A stretch of 64,000 bases of DNA from Nevskiaceae bacterium (GCA_008012115.1 SSEB01000005.1:37862-101861), one strand, 5' to 3'. Positions 9,948 through 21,948 are shown, counted from the first letter of the stretch. Numbers and translations: made by a program. The notes: generated from the sequence alone by a model not told the origin.

Positions 9948-10061
9948 GCCACCCGCTGGGCCGGCGCGGCAAGATGATATTGTTAATAAATATTTATCGT
10001 TTTTTATTTTGATATATTATTTATAACAATCTGCCCATGGTCAAGGGCAACAGCGGGTGAC
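9948..10061 (+). repeat. 114-bp AT-core palindromic element, copy 2
   Basis: Ends GCCACCCGCT (9948-9957) and AGCGGGTGAC (10052-10061); core 9980-10029 begins TTGTTAATAA and ends TTATAACAA; both arms are exactly 22 bp. The right arm has its own TGCCC...GGGCA hairpin. It sits in the middle of the divergent ilvN/ilvB gap, so both promoters must flank or lie within it. In the rest of the 9829-10154 gap I see only the hairpin at 10112. Confidence 0.93.
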
Positions 10062-10111
10062 GCGTTCAAGGCCCGGATACTGCTCCGAAAACTGCCGGAA
10101 AGCAGCCTCTC

Positions 10112-10135
10112 GTGCTATAAAGCACACCCTTTTTT
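10112..10135 (+). promoter_or_regulatory. Hairpin and T-run, or -10 box, ahead of ilvB
   Basis: GTGCT-ATAA-AGCAC (10112-10125) is followed by ACCC and a six-T run (10130-10135), 20 bp before the ilvB start. It may be a weak terminator/attenuator; alternatively TATAAA at 10116 is the -10 box of the ilvB promoter. An imperfect CTGCT...AGCAG stem lies just upstream. No Leu/Val/Ile-rich leader ORF is evident. Confidence 0.4.
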
Positions 10136-10154
10136 ATTAGCCGCCTCGCCTTCC

Positions 10155-11996
10155 ATGAACGCCGCACCGAAAACCCCGACGCATCCCCTCGCTGGCAAGA
10201 CCCTGTCCGGCGCGGAAATCGTCGTGCAGGTGCTGGCGGATGAGGGCGTCACGGCGATCTTCGGCTACAGCGGCGGCGCCATCCTGCCGACCTACGATGC
10301 CGTGTTCCGTTACAACGCCGAGCATCGCAACGCCGACGGCAGCGAGTCGATGCCGCTGATCGTGCCCGCCAACGAGCAGGCGGCCGGCTTCATGGCTGCC
10401 GGCTACGCCCGCGCCTCCGGCAAGGTCGGTGTGGCACTGGTGACCTCCGGCCCCGGCGCCACCAACACGGTGACGCCGGTGCGCGACTGCATGGCGGACT
10501 CCATCCCCATCGTCGTGATCTGCGGCCAGGTGCCGACCGCCGCCATCGGCTCCGACGGCTTCCAGGAAGCGCCGATCAGCAACATCATGTCGGCCTGCGC
10601 CAAGCACGTGTTCCTGGTCACCGACGCCAAGAAGCTCGAGGCGACCATGCGCACCGCCTTCGAGATCGCCCGCAGCGGCCGCCCCGGCCCGGTCGTGGTC
10701 GATATCCCCAAGGATGTCCAGAACTGGACCGGCACCTTCCGCGGCGAAGGCGTGCTGCCCGTGCCCGGTTACCGCGCCCGCCTCAAGGCCGTGGCCGACA
10801 GCACGCTCGATGAGGCGGCCTGCGCCCGCTTCCACGACATGCTGTCGCAGTCGAAGCGTCCGCTGATCTATGCCGGCGGCGGCGTCATCAACGGCGAAGC
10901 CTCGCAGGCGCTGCGCGATTTCGCCCATACCTTCGGTATCCCGGTCACCACCACGTTGATGGGCATCGGCGCCTACGACACCACCGAGCCGCTGGCCCTG
11001 CACATGCTGGGCATGCACGGCACCGCCTTTGCCAACTACGCCACCGACGACTGCGATTTCCTGATTGCCGTCGGCGCCCGCTTCGACGACCGCGTCGCCG
11101 GCGTGCCAGCGCGCTTCGCCCGCAGCGCCAAGTGGATCGCGCACCTCGACATCGACGTGGCCGAGATCAACAAGGTCAAGCGCGTGCACTGGCATCACGT
11201 CGGCGAACTGAACCCGGCGCTGAAGGCGCTGCTGGCTTACGCGCAGGACCGCGGCTTCAAGCCCGACTACAGCGAATGGCACCGCCACATCGCCGAGCTG
11301 AAGCACCAGCACGCCCTCAACTACGACCGCAGCAGCGAGGCCATCCAGCCGCACGCGGTGATCGAGGAGATCAACAAGGCCACGCGCGGCGAGGCCATCG
11401 TCGCCACCGGCGTCGGCCAGCACCAGATGTGGGCCGCGCAGTATTTCGACTTCAAGCAGCCGCGCCTGTGGCTCACCTCCGGTTCGATGGGCACCATGGG
11501 GTTCGGCCTGCCGGCCGCCATCGGCGCCGCCTTCGCGCAGCCCGGCAAGATCGTCATCGACATCGATGGCGATGCCAGCATCCGCATGAATCTCGGCGAG
11601 CTGGAAACCGCGACCACCTACAATCTGCCGGTCAAGGTGGTGGTGCTGAACAACAACGGCGACGGCATGGTCAAGCAGTGGCAGCGCCTGTTCTTCGAGA
11701 GCCGCTACGCCGGCAGCGACAAGTCGCTGCACCGCAAGGACTTCATCAAGGCCGCGCAGGCCGACGGCTACGAGTTCGCCGAGCGCGTCACGCGCAAGGA
11801 AGACCTGGCCCGCGTGGTCCGCGACTTCATCGCCTTCAAGGGACCGGCCTTCCTCGAGGTGATCATCGACCCGGTGGCCTCGGTCTACCCGATGGTCGGC
11901 CCCGGCATGTCCTACGACCAGATGATCACCGGCGACTGGATCCCGGCCCGCGCCGCGCCGGCGGCCACCAAGAGCGACAAGGCCGACCTGTTCTGA
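10155..11996 (+). CDS. ilvB: Acetolactate synthase, large catalytic subunit
   Basis: Thiamine-diphosphate enzyme making acetolactate or acetohydroxybutyrate from pyruvate. 613 aa, full length. The N-terminal TPP-binding domain contains GYSGGAILPTYD and the catalytic Glu74 in PANEQAAGF. The central FAD domain follows. The C-terminal domain has the Mg/TPP motif DIDGDASIRMNLGE (Asp473) and NNNGDGMVKQWQ. It is about 20-40 residues longer than E. coli IlvB at the N terminus and between strands. Transcribed away from ilvN-ilvC; a GC hairpin at 12001-12024 may end the transcript. Confidence 0.95.
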   Translation: MNAAPKTPTHPLAGKTLSGAEIVVQVLADEGVTAIFGYSGGAILPTYDAVFRYNAEHRNADGSESMPLIVPANEQAAGFMAAGYARASGKVGVALVTSGPGATNTVTPVRDCMADSIPIVVICGQVPTAAIGSDGFQEAPISNIMSACAKHVFLVTDAKKLEATMRTAFEIARSGRPGPVVVDIPKDVQNWTGTFRGEGVLPVPGYRARLKAVADSTLDEAACARFHDMLSQSKRPLIYAGGGVINGEASQALRDFAHTFGIPVTTTLMGIGAYDTTEPLALHMLGMHGTAFANYATDDCDFLIAVGARFDDRVAGVPARFARSAKWIAHLDIDVAEINKVKRVHWHHVGELNPALKALLAYAQDRGFKPDYSEWHRHIAELKHQHALNYDRSSEAIQPHAVIEEINKATRGEAIVATGVGQHQMWAAQYFDFKQPRLWLTSGSMGTMGFGLPAAIGAAFAQPGKIVIDIDGDASIRMNLGELETATTYNLPVKVVVLNNNGDGMVKQWQRLFFESRYAGSDKSLHRKDFIKAAQADGYEFAERVTRKEDLARVVRDFIAFKGPAFLEVIIDPVASVYPMVGPGMSYDQMITGDWIPARAAPAATKSDKADLF

Positions 11997-12000
11997 TCCC

Positions 12001-12024
12001 CTCGCCCCGGTCCGCCGGGGCGAG
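12001..12024 (+). terminator. Hairpin after ilvB
   Basis: Perfect 10-bp stem CTCGCCCCGG/CCGGGGCGAG with a TCCG loop, 4 bp after the ilvB stop. There is no T-run, so it may slow or protect a transcript and not be a classical terminator. Confidence 0.5.
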
Positions 12025-12073
12025 CGCCATACGGCATCCGTTATCCCGATTACCCACCCCGCTGGAGCGAGGC

Positions 12074-12841
12074 ATGTCACAGGTTCTCATCGAAAAAGAC
12101 GGCGGCGTGATGACGCTACGCTTCCATCGTCCCGACAAGAAGAATGCGCTGACCGCGGTGATGTATCAGGCTGCCGCCGACGCGCTGACCCAGGCCGCCG
12201 CCGATCCCACCGTCCGCGTTGCACTGATCACCGGCACCAAGGACTGCTTCTCCAGCGGCAACGATCTGCAGGACTTCCTGCAGAACCCGCCGGTGGCGCC
12301 GGACGCGCCGGTGGCGCAGTTCATGCGCGCCGTCGCCACTTTCCCCAAGCCGCTGGTGGCCGCGGTCAACGGCTTCGCCATCGGCGTCGGCACCACCCTG
12401 CTGCTGCACTGCGATCTGGTTTACGCCGGCCAGGGTGCACGCTTCCAGCTGCCCTTCGTCAACATCGGCATCTGCCCGGAGCTGGCCTCCAGCTACCTGA
12501 TGCCGCGCAGCATGGGTTACGCCCGTGCCGCCGAGCTGGTGCTGCTGGGCGAACCGTTCACTGCCGAAAAGGCGCTGGCTTACGGCATCGTCAACGAAGT
12601 GCTGCCGGACGCCGAATGCGAGGCCCGAGCACGCAATCGAGCCGAGCGCCTGGCCGCACAGCCGCCCGAAGCGATGCGCACCGCCAAGATGCTGCTGCGC
12701 CGCTGGGATCAGCAGACCGTGCTCGACGCCATCGCCTACGAGGCCAGCTATTTCATGCCAATGCTGGGCAAGCCCGAGGCGCGCGAGGCGATGACCGCGT
12801 TCATGGAAAAGCGCAAGCCGGATTTCTCCCGCTTCAGCTGA
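12074..12841 (+). CDS. Enoyl-CoA hydratase/isomerase family protein
   Basis: Crotonase-fold enzyme of 255 aa acting on acyl-CoA. The oxyanion-hole segments are TKDCFSSGNDLQDF (about 58-71) and NGFAIGVGTTLLLHCDL (about 100-116). The position of the second catalytic residue carries Glu in GICPELASSY; the first catalytic Glu of true hydratases is not obvious, so an isomerase or another crotonase activity is possible. GGAG lies about 6 bases before the ATG. It precedes a TetR regulator and lies near fadBA, consistent with a role in fatty-acid or acyl-CoA breakdown. Confidence 0.82.
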   Translation: MSQVLIEKDGGVMTLRFHRPDKKNALTAVMYQAAADALTQAAADPTVRVALITGTKDCFSSGNDLQDFLQNPPVAPDAPVAQFMRAVATFPKPLVAAVNGFAIGVGTTLLLHCDLVYAGQGARFQLPFVNIGICPELASSYLMPRSMGYARAAELVLLGEPFTAEKALAYGIVNEVLPDAECEARARNRAERLAAQPPEAMRTAKMLLRRWDQQTVLDAIAYEASYFMPMLGKPEAREAMTAFMEKRKPDFSRFS

Positions 12842-12860
12842 GGCACTGATGCCATACAAG

Positions 12861-12884
12861 AGAGGCCGCCCCAGGGCGGCCTCT
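12861..12884 (+). terminator. Terminator after the enoyl-CoA hydratase gene
   Basis: Stem AGAGGCCGCC/GGCGGCCTCT with a CCAG loop; only a weak T-rich tail follows. It separates this gene from the TetR gene. Confidence 0.65.
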
Positions 12885-12934
12885 TGCGTTTCCGTACCTG
12901 CCCGTATCGGCGCGAAAGGGGCATAATCGCGGCC

Positions 12935-13594
12935 ATGAAGAAAACCGCCAGCAAGCGCGAACAAAACAAGTTGGCCAACCGCGCGGCGATCCTCGAAGCT
13001 GCCCAGCAGTCGTTCATCGAGCAGGGCTATGACGCAGTGACGGTGCGCGACATCATCCGCAAGACCGGGCTGGCCGCCGGCACCTTCTACAACTATTTCG
13101 AGGACAAGGCCGAGCTGCTGCATGCGCTGATTGAACAGCATATCGGCAGCCTCACCACCCGCCTCTCCGCGACCCGGCGTGCGGCGACCAGCATCGAGCA
13201 GTTCCTCCACGATGCCTATCTCGCGGTTTTCGAGGAGATCGTGGAATACCCCGGCTTCTACGCGATGATGTTCCGCAACGAGCCGGTGATCCGCGCCTTC
13301 TACGACGACAACGTCATCGGCCACACCATGCTGGCGCTCAAGCAGGATCTGCGGCTGGCGATGGCACGCGGCGTGTTTCCCGAAATGGATGCCGACTATC
13401 TCACGGCGATTCTCGGTGGCGCCGGTTACGAACTGGCGCGGATGATGGTCGAGCGCAAGGGCAAGAAACCCGAGCAGGCCGCCGCCTTCGCCACGCGGCT
13501 GTTCCTTTCCGGCGTGCAGGGTTTTTCTGCCACCCAGGGCGGCGGCGCCCTGATCCGCCGCGGCTCCCTGAAAATCGGGGACGCCGCACGCTAG
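12935..13594 (+). CDS. TetR-family transcriptional regulator
   Basis: 219-aa repressor with the TetR helix-turn-helix in residues ~15-60: RAAILEAAQQSFIEQGYDAV, then VRDIIRKTGLAAGTFYNYF. The C-terminal ligand domain is helical and alpha-only. I chose the ATG at 12935; the longer frame upstream has no ribosome site. It lies between an enoyl-CoA hydratase gene and the fadBA operon, so an acyl-CoA-responsive regulator of fatty-acid oxidation is a reasonable inference, but no operator was identified. Confidence 0.88.
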   Translation: MKKTASKREQNKLANRAAILEAAQQSFIEQGYDAVTVRDIIRKTGLAAGTFYNYFEDKAELLHALIEQHIGSLTTRLSATRRAATSIEQFLHDAYLAVFEEIVEYPGFYAMMFRNEPVIRAFYDDNVIGHTMLALKQDLRLAMARGVFPEMDADYLTAILGGAGYELARMMVERKGKKPEQAAAFATRLFLSGVQGFSATQGGGALIRRGSLKIGDAAR

Positions 13595-13610
13595 CGTCTT
13601 CGCTGACAAC

Positions 13611-13643
13611 AAAAAAAGGCCGGAGCATGCTCCGGCCTTTTTT
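13611..13643. terminator. Bidirectional terminator between tetR and fadA
   Basis: Stem AGGCCGGAGC/GCTCCGGCCT with A7 on one side and T6 on the other, so it can end transcripts from both the + strand TetR gene and the - strand fadBA operon. Confidence 0.92.
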
Positions 13644-13664
13644 CTTGCCGCGACGGCTGAGCGC

Positions 13665-17045
<3,381 letters not shown>

Positions 17046-17173
17046 AAGTGCTTCACCTCGTTAGATTATGAAACCTGGCGCGTCCGCGCGGCGGGCGACT
17101 GAAAAATGAGGCGGCAATCATAGCGACCGGTCGATAGCGCGTAAACCGACGCCGAACGGCAAAAAAATCGCGT

Positions 17174-17202
17174 TTGACAAGCACTTAGCCCATCCATAAA
17201 CT
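17174..17202 (+). promoter_or_regulatory. Strong sigma-70 promoter
   Basis: TTGACA (17174-17179), 17-bp spacer, TAAACT (17197-17202). It lies about 40 bp before the start of the small ORF at 17243 and drives it with the H1-like gene. Confidence 0.75.
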
Positions 17203-17242
17203 GCGTTCACTTTTCGGGGGAAAAGTCAATAGGGGACGAAAA

Positions 17243-17455
17243 ATGGCTGCCTACGAGCGGCTTGCCCGGTTTGATGGCGCATTGAGCGAATTGCTCCGCT
17301 CGACTGCAGTGCGTGCGCGCCCGATTTCCCCCACAGATTCCGTCTTCTTTCATGCGGCGCCGCAGGTCTTGCCGCCGCATGCAGCCGACTTCCGCGTCAT
17401 AGCCTATGCACGCGATTCCCGGCCTTACCGGCCGCAACACGTATGGAGCTCGTGA
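17243..17455 (+). CDS. Small uncharacterised ORF upstream of the H1-like gene
   Basis: 70 codons, with GGGGA about 8 bases before the ATG and the strong promoter at 17174. No domain recognised; the middle is hydrophobic-poor and has no signal peptide or membrane segment. Its last codons overlap an alternative start (17443) of the H1-like gene, so translation of one may feed the other. It could be a regulatory leader ORF or a chance frame; the good ribosome site is the best argument for it. Confidence 0.45.
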   Translation: MAAYERLARFDGALSELLRSTAVRARPISPTDSVFFHAAPQVLPPHAADFRVIAYARDSRPYRPQHVWSS

Positions 17456-17460
17456 ATCTC

Positions 17461-18126
17461 ATGAAGAAGTCCGTAAAGGGCGGCAAGGCCGCAAAGCCCG
17501 CCAGCCGGTTGGCCAGCAAGCTGAAATCCTCGGCCAAGAAGGCGGTGGCGCGCGTCAAGGCCTCGGCACAGAAGGCCCGGGGCAAGGTCAAGGCGGCTGA
17601 GAGCAAGGTGGTCACGCGCGCCAAGGCCACCGAGAAAAAACTGGTCGGCAAGGTCAAGGCGGCAGAGAGCAAGGTCGCCAAGCGCGTGAAAGCAGCCGAA
17701 AAGAAAGTGGTCGCCAAGGCCAAGGCCGTCGAGCGCAAGGCCAAGGCGGCGGTGAAGAATCCGGTCGCCAAGGCCAAGGCCGTCGAGAAGAAAGTGGTGG
17801 CGAAAGCCAAGGCGGTTGAGCAGCAGGTGGTGACCAAGGCCAAGACCGTGACCCAGAAGCCGGTCGCCGAGGTCAAGGCGGCCGTCAAGAAGGCCGCGGA
17901 CTCGGCGCAGAAAACGGCGACTCAGGCTCGCGAGAAAGTCGCGACCTTCGTGCAGCCGGTGGTGACGGCCGTCGCCCCGGTGATCCCGTCGCCGATGTCG
18001 CGCGCCTTCCTCGCCACCAGCAAGGGCAAGAAGGAAGCTGCCGATCACCCGGCGCCCGCCGCCGAACCGGCAGCCGCGCCCGCGGCGGAGCCCGCGCCGG
18101 CGCCGGTCGGCGACTCGCTGCCCTGA
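17461..18126 (+). CDS. Histone H1-like lysine/alanine-rich protein
   Basis: Low-complexity basic protein of ~221 aa. Residues ~15-150 are tandem degenerate 10-11 residue units such as KVKAAESKVVTRAKA and KAKAVEKKVVAKAKA, like the C-terminal tail of eukaryotic histone H1 and bacterial AlgP/Hc1-type proteins. The last ~60 residues are a Pro/Ala/Glu-rich acidic tail. It probably binds DNA non-specifically and contributes to nucleoid structure; phasin-like or stress roles are alternatives. ATG 17461 or ATG 17443 may be the start; GGAG lies between them. Repeat-rich DNA makes this gene prone to length variation. Confidence 0.75.
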   Translation: MKKSVKGGKAAKPASRLASKLKSSAKKAVARVKASAQKARGKVKAAESKVVTRAKATEKKLVGKVKAAESKVAKRVKAAEKKVVAKAKAVERKAKAAVKNPVAKAKAVEKKVVAKAKAVEQQVVTKAKTVTQKPVAEVKAAVKKAADSAQKTATQAREKVATFVQPVVTAVAPVIPSPMSRAFLATSKGKKEAADHPAPAAEPAAAPAAEPAPAPVGDSLP

Positions 18127-18145
18127 GCCCGACGGCGTGAATGCC

Positions 18146-18174
18146 ACCCGCCAGCGAACGCTGGCGGGTTTTTT
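18146..18174 (+). terminator. Rho-independent terminator after the H1-like gene
   Basis: Stem ACCCGCCAGC/GCTGGCGGGT with a GAAC loop, followed by six Ts. Confidence 0.93.
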
Positions 18175-18205
18175 CATGTCCATCGCCTCCAGGCGTGCCA
18201 GAATG

Positions 18206-18319
18206 CCCATCCGCTGTGCCGCGGCACGGGACTCGTGTTGTTATATTTTGACTTATAAATATAAAATCAATAAATGATTAGTAACACTTTCGACGCGATT
18301 TCGCGCTAGAGCGGGTCCG
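18206..18319 (+). repeat. 114-bp AT-core palindromic element, copy 3 (degenerate ends)
   Basis: The geometry is intact although the ends have drifted: left CCCATCCGCT (18206-18215), right AGCGGGTCCG (18310-18319), core 18238-18287 starting TTGTTATATT and ending TTAGTAACAC, both arms 22 bp. It ends 6 bp before the start codon of the ArsR-methyltransferase gene, so it forms that gene's whole 5' region after the H1 terminator. Confidence 0.85.
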
Positions 18320-18325
18320 CCCTTC

Positions 18326-19255
18326 ATGCACCTTTCGCTCGAGCAAAGTACGCAGCTGTGCAGCCTGCTGGCCGACGAGAGCCGGCTGCGCCTGCTGCTG
18401 CTGCTGGAAGCGCACGAACTGTCGGTGGCCGAACTGACCGAAATCACCGGTCTGGCGCAGAGCCGCGTGTCGACGCACCTGTCGCGACTCAAGCGCGCGG
18501 CACTGGTGCAGGACAAGCGTGTCGGCGCGGCAGCGTTGTACTCCGCCAGCGCCAACGGCGGCGACGCCCAGGCGCTGTGGGCGCTGCTGCGCGGCCAGAT
18601 CGACGACCGCCAGGCCCGGCTGGACCGCGAGCGTGCCGAGGAAGTGATCCGCGCCCGCAAGCACGGCCAGACCTGGGCAGAGTCGGTGGCCGGCCGCATG
18701 GAGCTGCACTACTCCCCCGGCCGGACCTGGGAGGCCACCGCGCGCGCGGTGATCGGCCTGCACGAGTTCGGCGACGCGCTGGATCTCGCCTGCGGCGACG
18801 GCGTACTGGCCGAGCTGATCGCCGGGCACGCCCGCAGCGTCACCTGCGTCGACATCAGCGCCACCGTGATCGACGCCGCGCAGAAGCGCCTTGCCGCCTA
18901 CGCCAACGTGCGCTTCTGCCAGGCCGATATGCACGCGCTGCCGCTGGCCGACGCCGGCTTCGATCACATCTTTGCCATGCATGCCCTGTCCTACTCGCGC
19001 CAGCCGCAGAAGATGCTGGCCGAAGCGGCGCGCCTGCTGCGTCCGGGCGGCCGCCTGGTCGTAGCCACGCTCAACGCGCATCGCCATGAAGAGGCGATGC
19101 GTGCCTACGACCATGTCAATCTCGGCCTGGCGCCCGACAAGCTGCGCAAGCTGCTGAGCGCCGCCGGCCTTCAGGTCGAGCAATGCGGCGTCACCTCGCG
19201 GGAGCCGCGGCCGCCCTATTTCGAAGTCGTGACCGCGCTGGCGCGCCGTCCCTGA
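18326..19255 (+). CDS. ArsR-family regulator fused to a SAM-dependent methyltransferase
   Basis: 309 aa with two domains. Residues 1-90 form an ArsR winged helix (LADESRLRLLLLLEAHELSV, recognition helix LAQSRVSTHLSRLK). Residues ~130-300 form a class I methyltransferase with the SAM motif LDLACGDGVLAELIA and an acidic CVDIS, followed by a UbiE-like motif ARLLRPGGRLVVATL. Family members with this architecture are often linked to methionine/SAM metabolism genes; here the neighbour is a VTT membrane protein 4 bp downstream, so the pair is an operon. No strong ribosome site precedes the ATG, which abuts repeat copy 3. Confidence 0.88.
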   Translation: MHLSLEQSTQLCSLLADESRLRLLLLLEAHELSVAELTEITGLAQSRVSTHLSRLKRAALVQDKRVGAAALYSASANGGDAQALWALLRGQIDDRQARLDRERAEEVIRARKHGQTWAESVAGRMELHYSPGRTWEATARAVIGLHEFGDALDLACGDGVLAELIAGHARSVTCVDISATVIDAAQKRLAAYANVRFCQADMHALPLADAGFDHIFAMHALSYSRQPQKMLAEAARLLRPGGRLVVATLNAHRHEEAMRAYDHVNLGLAPDKLRKLLSAAGLQVEQCGVTSREPRPPYFEVVTALARRP

Positions 19256-19259
19256 AACC

Positions 19260-19946
19260 ATGAGCCGCAAGACCCTCAGGCGCTGGCTGCCGCTGCTGCT
19301 GTTCGCGCTGGCGCTGACCGCCAGCCTGGCCGTGGCACATGCGCAGGGCGTCACCGTCGCCTCGGCGCTGCGCTGGCTCTACGTCACGCTGCGCGACGCG
19401 CCCTGGCTGGTGCTGGTGCTGTTCACGCTGCGGCCACCCTTCGTGCTGCCGATCAGCTGGCTGGTGCTGCTCTGCGGCATGCTCTGGGGGCTGCTGCTCG
19501 GCGGCGCCTGCGCGGTCGTCGGCATGCTGCTGTCGGCGGCCAGCAGCTACGCGGCGGCGCGTTTCCTGCTGCCACCGCAATCCGCCGACGGCGCCGCCAG
19601 CGGCAAGCTCGGTGCCTGGCTGGCGCGCCTGCGGCGCGAAGGATTCATGTCGGTGACGCTGATGCGGCTGATGCTGCTGCCCTTCGACCTGGTCAACTTC
19701 GCCGCCGCCGGCCTGCGCGTCGACTTTCGCAGCTTCCTTCTCGCCACCGCGCTGGGCAACACCGTGGCGACCGCAATCTACGCCAGTGTCGGCGCTTCGA
19801 TCCACGTCGAAGCGTTTCTCGACAGCGGCCACCTGCCGGCGCTGCGCGAGGTGCTGGATACCCGCCAGTTGCTCCTGACGCTGGCAGCGCTGGCGGCCAG
19901 CCTGCTGCTGGCCCACTGGTTCAAGCGCCGCAACGGCAGCGCTTGA
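19260..19946 (+). CDS. TVP38/TMEM64 (VTT-domain) membrane protein
   Basis: 228-aa inner-membrane protein with five to six hydrophobic segments. The VTT/DedA core is visible: LRPPFVLPISWLVLLCGMLWG, a glycine-rich reentrant-type segment, and the conserved arginine stretch VTLMRLMLLPFDLVNFAAAG. DedA/VTT proteins are thought to be lipid scramblases or transporters. An N-terminal signal-anchor precedes the core. It starts 4 bp after the ArsR-methyltransferase stop, so the two are co-transcribed. Confidence 0.85.
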   Translation: MSRKTLRRWLPLLLFALALTASLAVAHAQGVTVASALRWLYVTLRDAPWLVLVLFTLRPPFVLPISWLVLLCGMLWGLLLGGACAVVGMLLSAASSYAAARFLLPPQSADGAASGKLGAWLARLRREGFMSVTLMRLMLLPFDLVNFAAAGLRVDFRSFLLATALGNTVATAIYASVGASIHVEAFLDSGHLPALREVLDTRQLLLTLAALAASLLLAHWFKRRNGSA

Positions 19947-19955
19947 AGTCGCGGC

Positions 19956-20672
19956 TCAGGCGCCCAGTTCGCCGTCCCAGAGCAACTTGCCGGCCTTCTT
20001 CTTGATGCCTTCGAGCCGCGCCAGGTGCGCGGCGCGCTCCGCCTCGCCGGCGCGCGGCACCGGGAGCGTTTCGTAGCGCGGTGGCAGCAGCTCGTCGAGG
20101 CGCGAGGTCCGCGCCGCACCCGGACCGCTGTCGGCATCGAGCGTCAGGCGCGACTGCCCGCCGGTCATGGCCAGATAGACGTCGCCCAGCAGGCGCGCGT
20201 CGATCAACGCTCCGTGCAGATCGCGGTAGGAGTTGTCGACGTTGTAGCGTTTGCACAGCGCATCGAGGTTCACCTTCTGCCCCGGGTGCAGACGCCGCGC
20301 CATCACCACGGTGTCGGTGATGGTGCAGATCTCGTGCAGCTTCTGCGTGAAGCCGGCGATCTCGAACTCGCGGTTGAGAAAACCGACATCGAAGGGCGCG
20401 TTGTGGATGATCAGCTCGGCGCCCTTGAGATAGTCCCAGAGCTCGCGCGCAATGGCGTCGAAGCGTGGCTTGTCGGCAAGAAACTCGCTGCTGATGCCGT
20501 GCACCTGCTGCGCACCGGGATCGATCGTCCGCTGCGGATTGACGTAGCGATGGAAGTTGTTGCCGGTGGGCCGGCGGTTCTTGAATTCGACGCAGCCGAC
20601 CTCGATCAGGCGATGGCCCAGTTCCACTTCCAGGCCGGTGGTTTCGGTGTCGAGAATGATCTGTCGCTGCAT
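19956..20672 (-). CDS. dnaQ: DNA polymerase III epsilon subunit (3'-5' proofreading exonuclease)
   Basis: 238 aa. The DEDDh exonuclease motifs are present: ExoI ILDTETTGLE (Asp8, Glu10), ExoII HNAPFDVGFLNREF, and ExoIII HGALIDARLLGDVYLAM. The C-terminal ~50 residues, which tether epsilon to the polymerase alpha subunit, are retained. It overlaps the rnhA stop by one base (TGATG), the usual translational coupling. It is convergent with the VTT gene, 9 bp apart. Confidence 0.95.
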   Translation of the reverse strand: MQRQIILDTETTGLEVELGHRLIEVGCVEFKNRRPTGNNFHRYVNPQRTIDPGAQQVHGISSEFLADKPRFDAIARELWDYLKGAELIIHNAPFDVGFLNREFEIAGFTQKLHEICTITDTVVMARRLHPGQKVNLDALCKRYNVDNSYRDLHGALIDARLLGDVYLAMTGGQSRLTLDADSGPGAARTSRLDELLPPRYETLPVPRAGEAERAAHLARLEGIKKKAGKLLWDGELGA

Positions 20673-21133
20673 CAGCTGTTTCCCACGGCCGCGGAGGGCC
20701 GCATTGCTTCCTCGATGGCCTCATTGGCCAGCTGGTCCGCCCGCTCGTTGCCCGGATCGCCGGCGTGGCCCTTGACCCAGCGCCAGTCGATGCGATGGCG
20801 CTGCACGGCGGCATCGAGGCGCTGCCAGAGATCCTGGTTTTTCACCGGCTTCTTGTCGGCGGTGCGCCAGCCGCGCGCCTTCCAGTTCGGCAGCCACTGG
20901 GTGAGGCCGTCCATGACGTACTTGGAGTCAGTGTGCAGCAAGACCTCGCAGGGCTCGCGCAACGACTCCAGCGCACTGATCGCCGCCATCAGCTCCATGC
21001 GGTTGTTGGTGGTCGCGGGTTCGCCACCCTTGAGCGTCTTGCTGCGGCCGTTGTAGCTCAGCAGCGCGCCCCAGCCCCCGGGCCCCGGGTTTCCCTTGCA
21101 GGCGCCGTCGGTGTAGATGACGATCTTCTTCAC
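20672..21133 (-). CDS. rnhA: Ribonuclease HI
   Basis: 153 aa. Degrades RNA in RNA-DNA hybrids. Catalytic residues are visible in [14 protein letters not shown] (Asp), [12 protein letters not shown] (Glu), [10 protein letters not shown] (Asp) and the final [11 protein letters not shown] (Asp). It overlaps the upstream methyltransferase gene by 4 bp and dnaQ by one base. The gloB, methyltransferase, rnhA, dnaQ order is the one found in E. coli. Confidence 0.96.
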   Translation of the reverse strand: MKKIVIYTDGACKGNPGPGGWGALLSYNGRSKTLKGGEPATTNNRMELMAAISALESLREPCEVLLHTDSKYVMDGLTQWLPNWKARGWRTADKKPVKNQDLWQRLDAAVQRHRIDWRWVKGHAGDPGNERADQLANEAIEEAMRPSAAVGNS

Positions 21134-21948
21134 GCTTCGTTGGGCTTGAATGTCGCGGAGGTGGAGCGCGCCTCGGAGGCCGGCACGCCGATGAGGGGGC
21201 GGATCTGCGCGCGCTGTACGCGCCCGCGCAGCGTCATCGGCAGCACGCGCTTGCGCGCCACCACCAGATAAGCCTCGGCAAACGGCTGCGCCAGCGAACC
21301 CAGGTGCAGCGGCTCGCCGTCGGAATGCGGATTCAGCCAGGGCATGCCCGCGCCGTAGCGCCGCACTTCGACGACCTCGAAGTCGAGCAGCTCCAGCCAG
21401 TCACACAGGCGGCCGGCGGAATGAAAATGCGCGCCGGGCGGAAACGCGCGGTGGCGCAGGCCCACCGCCTGGCGCAGGCCCCAGCCGCTCCAGGGATTGA
21501 AGCCCAGCGCCAGCAGCCGGCCGCGGTCGGTGAGGACGCGATCGACCTCGCGCAGCACCGCCTTGGGGGTGCGCGCGAACTCCAGCGTGTGCGGCAGCAG
21601 CACGGCATCGACGCTCTTGGACATCACCGGCAATTGTTCCGGAGCGGCCAGGGCCTGCGCGCCCATGCCGCCGACGCTGCCGATCACCGCGCTGTGCAGG
21701 GTTTCGCTGGAAGCGATCAACTGACCGCCGCGGCCCCAGCTGCCGACCTGCAGCAGGTGGCGGCCAAACACGTCCGGCAGCACGCGGCGCACCTCGCGCT
21801 CCTCGAGCTCCAGCAGGCGCCCGCCGCGCGGCGACTGCAGCCACTGCTCGAGGGCGACGCGGCTGAACGGCCGCCCGCCACGCCGTCCGCGCGACGCGCT
21901 CATGGGCGATTGACCGGATGCCTGTTCATGGCCACCATTCTTCATCAT
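21130..21948 (-). CDS. YafS-like SAM-dependent methyltransferase
   Basis: Class I methyltransferase of the gloB-rnhA neighbourhood. The SAM-binding glycine loop is degenerate here ([11 protein letters not shown]); the later motif [27 protein letters not shown] and [17 protein letters not shown] match the family. Function in E. coli YafS is not established. I chose ATG 21948, preceded by GAGAGG; an internal ATG at 21903 would shorten it by 15 residues. With the 21948 start its first codon overlaps the divergent gloB start codon by two bases, so expression of the two must be interdependent. Confidence 0.82.
   Translation of the reverse strand: MMKNGGHEQASGQSPMSASRGRRGGRPFSRVALEQWLQSPRGGRLLELEEREVRRVLPDVFGRHLLQVGSWGRGGQLIASSETLHSAVIGSVGGMGAQALAAPEQLPVMSKSVDAVLLPHTLEFARTPKAVLREVDRVLTDRGRLLALGFNPWSGWGLRQAVGLRHRAFPPGAHFHSAGRLCDWLELLDFEVVEVRRYGAGMPWLNPHSDGEPLHLGSLAQPFAEAYLVVARKRVLPMTLRGRVQRAQIRPLIGVPASEARSTSATFKPNEA

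Noticed and set aside
18143..18174. GCCACCCGC just after the H1-like gene as another end of the 114-bp element
   Set aside because: It is the stem of a Rho-independent terminator, and no AT core lies at the required distance; the true copy 3 begins at 18206.
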